From Anaerolineales bacterium (lineage in GTDB: Bacteria > Chloroflexota > Anaerolineae > Anaerolineales > Villigracilaceae): DNA of 64,000 nt. The position numbers were made by a program, and so were the translations under genes. The stretch lies in assembly GCA_030583925.1 (NCBI GenBank), contig CP129482.1, positions 1,674,001 to 1,738,000 on the forward strand. Reading direction: 5' to 3'. The notes beneath the pieces are model-generated. The model was given only the letters and a program-made list of their open reading frames with translations, had not been told where the DNA came from and did not search any database. This document shows, one piece after another, positions 45,361 through 52,539 of this stretch (the first letter of the stretch is position 1; each line of letters opens with the position of its first letter).

Positions 45361-45389
45361 ACTATACAAAAATCTAAATCTGATGTCAA
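45361..45389 (-). promoter_or_regulatory. Strong sigma70 promoter of the ABC operon
   Basis: On the minus strand: perfect -35 TTGACA (45389-45384), 17-nt spacer, -10 TATAGT (45366-45361). It is the best full promoter in the window; its transcript would pass through the hairpin at 45341-45304 before the start codon. Confidence 0.75.
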
Positions 45390-45420
45390 GCGGGTTGTAA
45401 AGTTCTAACCAAACGCTAAT

Positions 45421-45996
45421 TTAGCGTAAAAAGAAATACCAAACGCTCAGTGCGCCGAGCGCGCAGACCATCAACAGGAAAAGCGCGCCCAACGCCAGCG
45501 CCCAGCCGTTTGAAGTATCGGGTGAGATGGTTGGAGTAACCGGCATGGGCGTACGTGAAGCGTGCCGCGTTGTGCTTCTCGCATCAGGCGATGTGGACAT
45601 GACCGGTCGAGCAGGCTGGTATGAAGAACTCAGCATACCTTCCAAAAAATCGGGCATCCCATTTTGATTCTTGTCCATAGAAGCCATAGCTTCTTCGTAC
45701 TTCGCGCGGGCTTCCGGGGGGAGTTCGTCGAGGCGGTTGTAGGTTTTTCCGCCTACGATGAATTTCATCTGTCCGGCAACGCCGACGGCTTGGTTTCCCT
45801 CGAAAATATCGGGTGAGCCGTCTTTGTTTTTATCCGCGAAGATATTCTTGATCTCGTTTGCTGCGCCGGTGAAATTTTCGACGTTCATTTCCTTGAAGCC
45901 GCGCATCGCTTCCTCATAATTCCTGCGTACCTCGGGCGGCATTTCGTCTACGCTGTTGTAGGTCACGCCGTCAATTACGATGGTTTTTGCGTTCAT
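45421..45996 (-). CDS. Tail-anchored protein with two EF-hand-like loops
   Basis: 191 residues containing a duplicated unit: IDGVTYNSVDEMPPEVRRNYEEAM and VGGKTYNRLDELPPEARAKYEEAM. Each is followed by a canonical 12-residue EF-hand-type loop, D55-KNKDGSPDIF-E66 and D108-KNQNGMPDFL-E119, with Ca ligands at positions 1, 3, 5, 9 and 12. A Ser/Thr/Pro linker leads to a C-terminal TM helix (about 165-190). GGAGG lies before ATG 45996, supporting this start over an upstream one. There is no signal peptide, so it probably faces the cytoplasm. Function unknown; possibly a Ca-responsive membrane protein. Confidence 0.78.
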   Translation of the reverse strand: MNAKTIVIDGVTYNSVDEMPPEVRRNYEEAMRGFKEMNVENFTGAANEIKNIFADKNKDGSPDIFEGNQAVGVAGQMKFIVGGKTYNRLDELPPEARAKYEEAMASMDKNQNGMPDFLEGMLSSSYQPARPVMSTSPDARSTTRHASRTPMPVTPTISPDTSNGWALALGALFLLMVCALGALSVWYFFLR

Positions 45997-46130
45997 CTCA
46001 GCCTCCAAATCATTTGCTGATTGTATCATTGGCGACGCCATGCATAACAAGGCGATGACAGATTTGTCCGGACGGCATCGGGTATCTTTGAAATGGTATA
46101 CTCGCTCCAATCATTCACAAGGAGAATCTC

Positions 46131-46550
46131 ATGAGAAATAAATTGCCCATCTTGTTTGCCGCGTTGGCGTTGGCTGTCGCTTCGCTGGCTTGTTCCGTGC
46201 TGGGCGGCGGCGAACCGTCACTGAGCAATGTACGGACTGCGTACGACTCAGACGGAGAGAATACCAGTTCCACATTTGGCTCGTTTGATACGGTCTATGT
46301 GGTGACCGATCTCGAAAACGGCGTGTCTGGAAATGTGGTTTCTTCCAACTGGTACGGTGAAAACGTGGATGGTTTTGACCCGGATTCCTTCATTGACATT
46401 GTTGAGTATACAGTTGTAGATGAGACGTTCACCGGGACCGTTCATTTTTACTTTGAAGCGCCGAGTAGCGGCTGGCCCCTGGGAACCTACCGCGTGGAAG
46501 TCTTCTTCAACGGCGCGCCCGCCGGGACGGTTCGTTTTACCATCCAGTAG
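46131..46550 (+). CDS. Putative lipoprotein
   Basis: 139 residues. A signal sequence with lipobox (LAVASLAC at residues 14-21) suggests lipidation at C21 by Lgt. The mature part is a beta-rich domain (TYRVEVFFNGAPAGTVRFTIQ) of the kind seen in small surface lipoproteins with an immunoglobulin-like fold. AGGAG precedes ATG 46131. Monocistronic with a strong terminator. Function unknown. Confidence 0.78.
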   Translation: MRNKLPILFAALALAVASLACSVLGGGEPSLSNVRTAYDSDGENTSSTFGSFDTVYVVTDLENGVSGNVVSSNWYGENVDGFDPDSFIDIVEYTVVDETFTGTVHFYFEAPSSGWPLGTYRVEVFFNGAPAGTVRFTIQ

Positions 46551-46565
46551 TCTGTTTCGGAGATG

Positions 46566-46605
46566 AAAGCAACAACGCGCTCCAACTGGAGCGCGTTGTT
46601 GCTTT
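46566..46605. terminator. 18-bp perfect hairpin terminator, bidirectional
   Basis: AAAGCAACAACGCGCTCC/GGAGCGCGTTGTTGCTTT with AACT loop, between convergent genes. A-rich on the left and T-rich on the right, so it can serve both strands. Confidence 0.85.
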
Positions 46606-46632
46606 TCGCGTAGGGCGAGATAGTATCCCGTT

Positions 46633-48195
46633 CTACGACAACAATACCTGCCCGCAATACTCGCACTTATCCATGCCGAGTTCGAGGGTGCCTCCGCAGT
46701 TGGGACATTGAATCGTCTCCACTTTGATGGGGAAGCCTGCGGTTTTGAACGCGGTCTCATTCTCCGCGAGATCGCCGCGCAGGCGTTTGAGGCGTGCGAG
46801 ATAGGCATCGCCCGTCACCTCGCCCGATTTGCGGAGCCGTTCCACGTCCGCGATGGATTCTTTCAACATGCGGCGTTCGGCTTCGAGCGATTCCTTGCTT
46901 TTATCCTGGAACGAAACTTTCAACTCAGGCTTTTTCGGAATGGACGCAAGGATCGCCGCGATGATCAAAATCACAGCCGAGACGATGATGCCGACAACTA
47001 ACGGCATGTATTGAAATCCTGGAATCGAGTTGAAGCTAACTTTGTTCACCTGCACATCGTTGTAATCTGCGATCACCACATAGCGTTCGCCGTTCAACTT
47101 GCCAACGTCAATGCGCGTGATGCCCGTGCTGTGATTATCCAAGTTGTTGCGCGAGCCGTCGCCAGTGAACACCGCCACAACTCCGCTGTCGTCGCCGAGC
47201 ACGGCTTCTTCCACGCCGTCGCCGTCCACGTCTATGCCAGAAATTTCAGTGACCTTGTCCGAAAGCGAGCCCGTCCACATTTGCTTCACAACGCCGCCTT
47301 GAGTCGAATATGCCCACACGCCGCCGTCTTTTCCGCCGACGACAAATTCACGCGACGACGGTTCGCCGTTGATTTCCACTTCTCGAATTTCAGAAATTGC
47401 TTGCCCCATTCCTTGACTGTAAATTTGACTCCCATCCACAGCGGATAACGCGACGAACGCGCCGAACTCTCCGCCTGTCAGGATTTCGCTATTGCCGTCG
47501 CTGTTGAAGTCGAACGCACGCATCCTTCGCAGGGACTCCTGACTCGCCTCCCAAACCTTTTGCCCATCTTCATCCAACACCACCACCGAGCCATCGTGAG
47601 ACGCCGCGGCGAGATGGACTTGCCCGTTGATGAGCGCGTCATCGAGCCCCCGAATCTCCTCGCCGCCGACGGAGTAATTCCAAAGCTCTTGTCCGCTGAG
47701 GCTCAACGATTGGAGTCCGCCGCCACTGTCGCCCAGCACGATTTGCGGTCCAGAAGCGAAGCGGAGGAGGGCGACCCGCGCGGGGAGTCCGACAGTCAAT
47801 CCCTGCGCGAGGGTCGAGACTTGTCCGTCGTTGATCACATCTACGGCATAGCCCAGATCGCCGAGATAAAAAACGATGAGGTCTTCACGGTTGTCGCCGT
47901 TCACGTCGCCGAGCGTGGTCTTCGGGTATTGATAGTCTTTGCTGAACAACACATTTCCACTGCCGTCGAAGATGGTGACGTTGTTTTCGTTTTGGATGAA
48001 CAACTCGTCATTGTCGTCGCCTATCAAATTGATGACCTTCATGCTTTCGGCTGTATCGTAACTCTGAGACCAAACTTGCGACGCGCTGAATTTCTCAGCC
48101 TTTGCCAATCCGCTGAACGAGAACAACGCGGCGACCGCCATGACGAGACAAACCAGAACGAACGCGACCACAAACGGAATTACTTTGCGACTCAT
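46633..48195 (-). CDS. Membrane-anchored beta-propeller protein with C-terminal zinc ribbon
   Basis: 520 residues. N-terminal TM/signal (about 5-27) followed by a propeller-type extracytoplasmic domain with repeated Asp-rich FG-GAP/VCBS-like loops (GDVNGDNREDLIV, DFNSDGNSEILTGG, DVDGDGVEEAVLG). Then come a second TM helix (about 396-420), a coiled coil (SLEAERRMLKESIADVERLRKSGEV) and a C-terminal double-CxxC zinc ribbon (CPNCGGTLELGMDKCEYCG). This topology would put the propeller outside and the zinc ribbon inside. It begins directly after the upstream gene's stop (TAAATG). Function unknown. Confidence 0.8.
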   Translation of the reverse strand: MSRKVIPFVVAFVLVCLVMAVAALFSFSGLAKAEKFSASQVWSQSYDTAESMKVINLIGDDNDELFIQNENNVTIFDGSGNVLFSKDYQYPKTTLGDVNGDNREDLIVFYLGDLGYAVDVINDGQVSTLAQGLTVGLPARVALLRFASGPQIVLGDSGGGLQSLSLSGQELWNYSVGGEEIRGLDDALINGQVHLAAASHDGSVVVLDEDGQKVWEASQESLRRMRAFDFNSDGNSEILTGGEFGAFVALSAVDGSQIYSQGMGQAISEIREVEINGEPSSREFVVGGKDGGVWAYSTQGGVVKQMWTGSLSDKVTEISGIDVDGDGVEEAVLGDDSGVVAVFTGDGSRNNLDNHSTGITRIDVGKLNGERYVVIADYNDVQVNKVSFNSIPGFQYMPLVVGIIVSAVILIIAAILASIPKKPELKVSFQDKSKESLEAERRMLKESIADVERLRKSGEVTGDAYLARLKRLRGDLAENETAFKTAGFPIKVETIQCPNCGGTLELGMDKCEYCGQVLLS

Positions 48196-49143
48196 TTACG
48201 CCGCCTTTCTTTGCAAGAGGGAGTATGCCGACCTGAGGATTTGTAAAACGTTTTCATGTTCCACTTCTTCGAACGGAGAGTTGGCGACGAACGAGATCAT
48301 GCCGCCTTCGGTACTTAACTGACTGATTGTGAATTTGCCGATGTTGAGTCCTTGCTTGAATTCATTGCTTGTTTTGGCGATGTTGTACACTTCGGGGTTC
48401 GCCACAATACGGACCTTCAAATCATGCTGAGTGCCTTTGAATTTCTCAGGCTTCGATTTCATCTTGCCGCTGATGCGGCTCCGCTTCCAATACGACTTTC
48501 GCTTCTTGGATTTTTGAATCCCTGAAACGCGCAGGATGTTCCCGTCGTACAGTTTGGCTTTGAGGGCGAGCCACTCGTCGCGGAAGTATTCCGTTGTACG
48601 CCCTTGCGCGTCATTGGCGGAGCGCGCCACCTTGGTGGGGAGGAGATAACCTGTAAGGTCGAGATGACCCAAATAGGTCGAACCAGGTTTGAGGTCGTCG
48701 CGAAGCGTGTAGAGGATGTCGCGCGTCCCGTTGTAGCGAGTCGAGAAGTCGTATGAATCGCTCTTCCGCAAGCCGCGTGCCATCACGATCGCCGCGATCC
48801 ACAACGCGATGCCGCCGCCCGTGAAGACGAATGAAAAATATCCGAGCAGTAAGAGGATGCCGTCAATCAGCATCAAGCCGACGCCCGCGAGAAAGATGAG
48901 CATGGGAACCCAGCGCCACTTGTCGCCCGCCTTTTCGGTTTTGTTCACGTCGGCTCGAAGTTTGTTCATGCCTTGAATGATGGACGTGGGTCTGTCTGCG
49001 AGTGAGATGTACACGGGTAGGAGTTGTTTTTTGCCAATGGAAGTTTTTTCGTTTACCCTTTTGCGCGCGGTGTTCAAAAAGTAAAAGAAGAGGATCAATA
49101 CGACGACCAGAAAAATGCCGCCGATACAAACGAAGGCTTCCAT
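48196..49143 (-). CDS. Hypothetical membrane protein
   Basis: 315 residues. TM helix at residues ~3-24, two more at about 82-104 and 108-126, then a large soluble domain with many basic residues (KSKKRKSYWKRSRISGKMKSKPEKFKG). I do not recognise the family. AAGGAG precedes ATG 49143. Its stop is followed at once by the start of the propeller gene, and it is 9 nt after the DUF2652 gene, so the three genes form one unit. Confidence 0.75.
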   Translation of the reverse strand: MEAFVCIGGIFLVVVLILFFYFLNTARKRVNEKTSIGKKQLLPVYISLADRPTSIIQGMNKLRADVNKTEKAGDKWRWVPMLIFLAGVGLMLIDGILLLLGYFSFVFTGGGIALWIAAIVMARGLRKSDSYDFSTRYNGTRDILYTLRDDLKPGSTYLGHLDLTGYLLPTKVARSANDAQGRTTEYFRDEWLALKAKLYDGNILRVSGIQKSKKRKSYWKRSRISGKMKSKPEKFKGTQHDLKVRIVANPEVYNIAKTSNEFKQGLNIGKFTISQLSTEGGMISFVANSPFEEVEHENVLQILRSAYSLLQRKAA

Positions 49144-49152
49144 GTATGCTCC

Positions 49153-50226
49153 TTATGATGCGGTCGCTTTGCCGTTTGCGATGTCTTTCTCAATATACGA
49201 TTTTAGACCTGCAAAAGCGTAGTCCACCGATTCTTGCATTTGCTTGCGGACTTCATCGGGGGGATTCTCAACGGGTTTGCTGATATAGAGAGCAAAGCGC
49301 GTTCCATTGTCAATTGGAATCAGGCGGCGGGTTTGAAGGTAATTGAGCCCCATGGCTTCCTGAGACATTGTGTAATACTCGAAGGGTTTCCAATCCACAA
49401 TTTTATTATAAAAGTGGACTTCGCCGTGCGCGCAGTGAAAGCCTGCTTCTTCACGTACGCGCCCGCCCAGCGTATCTATTCTTTCGGCATAATCGAAATT
49501 TAGAAATCCCGCTTCAAGATCGGGGTTGGTCAAATAATCCCAAACCAGCGAGGCGGGATACGGCAGGTCTAGTTCGAAGATAATCCATGCATCCTCGCGC
49601 GCCACAAACTGCCTGTTTTTAGCCTGCCAATTCGTCCAAGCCAGACTCAGGTCGAAGACCTGCATCTTCACTTCGCCGAGATGTTCGTATGTTTCTGCGT
49701 GCGAGATCAGCGGCTGACTCAGTTCTGAGAGGCGGAGCGCTTGCGCGGCGGCATCGGTGAAGAGGGCGTACGCTTTGACCCCAGTCTTTTCGGTCACATT
49801 GTTTTTCAACATACGATGCGGGATGATTACGTCCGCGCCGACAAGTTCTTCGCGGTCGCCTAGTTTTTGGACCATATATTCGCCGCAATGGATGCACATC
49901 TTCAAGTCCAGCGTACCCATGTTTCTGCAGGCGCGGCACGGGCAAGTGGTGTTGACCTGCATTTGCCTCAGCATATCCACGAAGATCACATATAGATTTT
50001 CCAGCGTTTCCACAAAACTTTGCGGGTTGATAAAACATGCCTCAGGCGTGTACATGAAGATCGCGTCGCCGCGGAAGCCTGAAATCTTCAACGGAAATTG
50101 AATATTCTTCAATTGTGCGTCGAATAATGACAGCAAGATCTCGTTGGCATGGTCGAGTTCGGAACGAGTAAGAAATTCGGTATATCCCGAAATATCGGTG
50201 ATGATGAAGTAGCCTTTGTTTGCCAT
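49153..50226 (-). CDS. DUF2652 protein: cyclase-like domain plus SRPBCC domain
   Basis: 357 residues. The N-terminal part (NKGYFIITDISGYTEFL...ISGFRGDAIFMY) resembles a class III nucleotide cyclase homology fold with partial conservation (DISGYT; the later GDAIF). A CxCRxCxNMxxLDLKMCIHCGEY Cys cluster follows, then a C-terminal SRPBCC/START-like domain (from about 220, IFELDLPYPASLVWDYLTNPDL). DUF2652 proteins are uncharacterised. ATG 50226 with GAGAG upstream is chosen over a longer frame through a repeat. It heads the operon with two membrane genes. Catalysis is not established. Confidence 0.8.
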   Translation of the reverse strand: MANKGYFIITDISGYTEFLTRSELDHANEILLSLFDAQLKNIQFPLKISGFRGDAIFMYTPEACFINPQSFVETLENLYVIFVDMLRQMQVNTTCPCRACRNMGTLDLKMCIHCGEYMVQKLGDREELVGADVIIPHRMLKNNVTEKTGVKAYALFTDAAAQALRLSELSQPLISHAETYEHLGEVKMQVFDLSLAWTNWQAKNRQFVAREDAWIIFELDLPYPASLVWDYLTNPDLEAGFLNFDYAERIDTLGGRVREEAGFHCAHGEVHFYNKIVDWKPFEYYTMSQEAMGLNYLQTRRLIPIDNGTRFALYISKPVENPPDEVRKQMQESVDYAFAGLKSYIEKDIANGKATAS

Positions 50227-50235
50227 GGACTCTCT

Positions 50236-50325
50236 TCGTAATTGCGAGGGAGCGAAGCAACTGAAGCAATCTCCAATGATGCGACGGAGATTGCTTTGCC
50301 GCAACGAACGCGGCTCGCAATGACG
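50236..50325. repeat. Full copy of the CATTGCGAG...GAAGCAATCTCC palindromic repeat
   Basis: ATTGCGAGG and GAAGCAATCTCC on the left are mirrored by GGAGATTGCTT and CTCGCAAT on the right. The element ends one base before the TATAAT used by the GT4 gene, so it lies across the divergent promoter region. Confidence 0.7.
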
Positions 50326-50331
50326 TATAAT
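50326..50331 (+). promoter_or_regulatory. -10 element of a likely leaderless promoter for the GT4 gene
   Basis: TATAAT, then 6 nt, then ATG 50338; no Shine-Dalgarno. It directly follows the palindromic repeat at 50236-50325. Confidence 0.6.
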
Positions 50332-50337
50332 TTATTT

Positions 50338-51516
50338 ATGCCTCGCGTCCTCTATACTGCATTCGACATCGTGCCCAGTCCGAAGGGCGCTTCGACTCAT
50401 ATTTTGCATAACATTCGCGGGCTCGTCAATGGGCAATTTGATGTCCATTTGGTTACGCCGAACGACGGCGTCTTACCGACCGAAGACAACATCGAAGGGG
50501 CACGCGTCACGCGCATTGCACAAGACCTCACGCAAAATTTTCTTTCGCGCGCCACGCATTTCGGACGGGCGGTGTTCAATCATCTCGTCTTGCATCCCGA
50601 TTACGAAATCGCACATTATCGAAACATCTGGGATGGGCTCGCCATCGCGCAGAACAAAAATCGTTTCGGCTACAGAACCCTCTTCGAGGTCAACGGGCTT
50701 CCCTCCATCGAACTGAAATATCACTACCCTGGTCTCGACGCCGAATTGCTGACCAAGATCAAAGAGCAGGAGATTGCGACTCTTCATCTTTCGGATGCGA
50801 TCGTCTGCCCTTCGAATGTGACGCGCGACTACATCGCCTCGCTCGGACTTCCCTTACGGCTGATTCACGTTATCCCAAACGGAGTTAGCCCTTCAGACTT
50901 TTCCGCCTCGCCATTGCCCAGCCGTGAGAATCGAACCCCAACCCTACTTTACATCGGCACTCTCGCCGATTGGCAGGGACTTGAAGTCGTCGTCAAAGCC
51001 TTGCCGAAGATTCTCGAACAGAAACAAGTCCGCTTGCGAATCGTTGGGCGCGGACGCTCGCGGCAGAGAAAATTTTTAGCGAAACAGATTCGTAAACTGG
51101 GCGTGGAGGAAAGCGTGATCGTCCAGTCCGCTGTGCCGCATCACGAAATCCCCGCGTTGATCGCCGAAGCGGATATCTGCGTCGCGCCGCTGGGATTCAA
51201 CGACCGCAACGTCACGCAAGGCGCGTGTCCGATCAAAGTGTTGGAATACATGGCAGGCGGACGTCCGTTATTGGCTTCGAATTTGCCCATCGTGCGTGAG
51301 TTGGCGCGCGAGGATGTCGACGCGTTGCTATTTTCCCCTAACGACCCCGACGATTTTGCGAAACAAGCATTGTTGTTGCTGGATGATTTTGAATTATCCA
51401 AACGCCTCGCAGACTCCGCCTCCGAGCGCGCCCTGACAAAATTCACCTGGCACGAGTCGCAGAAGAAGTTGTTGAAGGTGTATCAGAAATTATTAACCCC
51501 CTCCGTCACTTCGTGA
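50338..51516 (+). CDS. GT4 family glycosyltransferase
   Basis: A 392-residue GT-B enzyme. The N-terminal half opens with LYTAFDIVPSPKGASTHI (acceptor side). The C-terminal half has the donor-binding TLLYIGTLADWQGLEVVVKAL and the ExFxE-like motif region (CVAPLGFNDRNVTQGACPIKVLEYMAGGRPLLAS) where GT4 enzymes bind the nucleotide sugar. Cytoplasmic, probably for capsule, exopolysaccharide or glycolipid. The longer frame from 50242 runs through a repeat; ATG 50338 with its -10 at 6 nt is preferred. Confidence 0.92.
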   Translation: MPRVLYTAFDIVPSPKGASTHILHNIRGLVNGQFDVHLVTPNDGVLPTEDNIEGARVTRIAQDLTQNFLSRATHFGRAVFNHLVLHPDYEIAHYRNIWDGLAIAQNKNRFGYRTLFEVNGLPSIELKYHYPGLDAELLTKIKEQEIATLHLSDAIVCPSNVTRDYIASLGLPLRLIHVIPNGVSPSDFSASPLPSRENRTPTLLYIGTLADWQGLEVVVKALPKILEQKQVRLRIVGRGRSRQRKFLAKQIRKLGVEESVIVQSAVPHHEIPALIAEADICVAPLGFNDRNVTQGACPIKVLEYMAGGRPLLASNLPIVRELAREDVDALLFSPNDPDDFAKQALLLLDDFELSKRLADSASERALTKFTWHESQKKLLKVYQKLLTPSVTS

Positions 51517-51517
51517 C

Positions 51518-51587
51518 ACCTCCCCCAAATCCGACGATTTATAGTTTGGCTGTTCAAGTATTTTTCTGTGTCGGATTTGGGGGAGGT
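51518..51587. repeat. 18-bp perfect inverted repeat spanning the 3' ends of two convergent genes
   Basis: ACCTCCCCCAAATCCGAC (51518-51535) and GTCGGATTTGGGGGAGGT (51570-51587), 34-nt loop. The right arm codes for the last residues of the thioesterase (SQPPPNPTQ). No T-tract; probably a dispersed element that also acts as a transcription end. Confidence 0.75.
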
Positions 51588-51997
51588 TGAGAGGGAGTAA
51601 ACACATTCGCAACCTCATCAGGTATTGCCATCGGCTTCCCGCTTTTCACATCCACGAACACCCAATCCGTTTCGCCTCGCACCAAAACTTTCCCATCGGA
51701 TTTCCTCACAAACTCATATTTTCTCAGTGAACGCACGCGCCGAATGTTTTCGACCCACGTTCTGATTTCAATCTCCTCGCCAGCGAATGCTGGGAGTAAA
51801 TATTCCACTTTGTGCTCGCGCGCAACCCACGTCGCGCCGACGAGTTGCATCGGGCTCGTCCCGCCGATCGACTCGTAATGCTCAACCGCGATATCCTGCA
51901 TCCATTGGACGTAGATGACGTTGTTGACATGCCCGTTCCCGTCAATGGCGGTTTGAGGGATGGCGATGGTTTTTGAGTAAATGGAGGAGATTGGCAT
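51554..51997 (-). CDS. Acyl-CoA thioesterase (4HBT hotdog fold)
   Basis: A 147-residue hotdog protein of the FcbC/YbgC type: DGNGHVNNVIYVQWMQDIAVEH (active-site region, HVNN) and EIEIRTWVENIRRVRSLRKYEFV. Such enzymes hydrolyse acyl- or hydroxybenzoyl-CoA; the substrate is unknown. Its C-terminus runs into the inverted repeat at 51570-51587. TAAACT lies 7 nt before ATG 51997, with no Shine-Dalgarno, so it may be leaderless. Confidence 0.9.
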   Translation of the reverse strand: MPISSIYSKTIAIPQTAIDGNGHVNNVIYVQWMQDIAVEHYESIGGTSPMQLVGATWVAREHKVEYLLPAFAGEEIEIRTWVENIRRVRSLRKYEFVRKSDGKVLVRGETDWVFVDVKSGKPMAIPDEVANVFTPSQPPPNPTQKNT

Positions 51998-52041
51998 GTC
52001 CCCAAGTTTAATCGAAAAGACTCTACAAAAAAAACCTCACC

Positions 52042-52113
52042 TTACGCAGTGCGTCGCACTTTATCCAACGAGAGTCACCTTGATCTTTCTGGTGCGACGC
52101 ACCCTCTGCGTAA
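52042..52113. repeat. Long imperfect inverted repeat (TTACGCAG-TGCGTCGCAC)
   Basis: TTACGCAG + TGCGTCGCAC (52042-52059) mirrored by GTGCGACGCA (52092-52101) + CTGCGTAA (52106-52113), with a 4-nt slip. It starts 6 nt past the response-regulator stop and may serve as its transcription end, though the T-tract is poor. Confidence 0.6.
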
Positions 52114-52119
52114 CAGTGC

Positions 52120-52482
52120 TTAACTCGTCAACGCCTTGATCTTGCCGATGAACTCGTCCATGCCGAAGGGCTTGGTGATGTAATCCGTCGCGCCGACGCG
52201 TTTGGCTTTCTCTTTGCTTTCACTATCGTCCTTGGCGCTGACGATGACGATGGGGATTTTTGCAAATTTCGGATCGTTACGCAGGAGTTCGCACAACTCG
52301 AATCCCGTCAGGTCGGGCATCATCAAATCGAGCGTGATCAGGTCAGGGTTCACGGAGTGAGCGGTTTCCATCGCTTTTAGGCTGTCGTTGACCGTCGTCG
52401 GCTGATGACCGTTCATGCTGACCAGCATTTGCATGAGATTGGTGATAGTAACGTCGTCGTCCACGATGAGAATTTTAGGCAT
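52120..52482 (-). CDS. Stand-alone response regulator receiver domain
   Basis: A 120-residue CheY-like protein with D8-D10, phospho-acceptor D52 (LITLDLMMPD), S/T switch (IVIVSAKDD) and Lys (YITKPFGM). It is next to a GAF-GAF-HD-GYP protein on the same strand, each with its own -10 element, so they may share a signalling path without being one operon. TAAGAT 6 nt before ATG 52482 (with TTGCAG 17 nt farther up) points to a leaderless message. Confidence 0.93.
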   Translation of the reverse strand: MPKILIVDDDVTITNLMQMLVSMNGHQPTTVNDSLKAMETAHSVNPDLITLDLMMPDLTGFELCELLRNDPKFAKIPIVIVSAKDDSESKEKAKRVGATDYITKPFGMDEFIGKIKALTS

Positions 52483-52488
52483 AGGCGT

Positions 52489-52494
52489 ATCTTA
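52489..52494 (-). promoter_or_regulatory. -10 element of a likely leaderless promoter for the response regulator
   Basis: TAAGAT on the minus strand, 6 nt before ATG 52482; a TTGCAG lies 17 nt upstream of it as a possible -35. Confidence 0.55.
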
Positions 52495-52539
52495 CTTGCT
52501 GGAACGAATTGCTGCAAGCGAATAAAGAATTGAATCGCT

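Noticed and set aside
49153..50226. DUF2652 protein as an active adenylate cyclase
   Set aside because: The fold signature is only partly kept and metal- and base-binding residues cannot be confirmed by eye.
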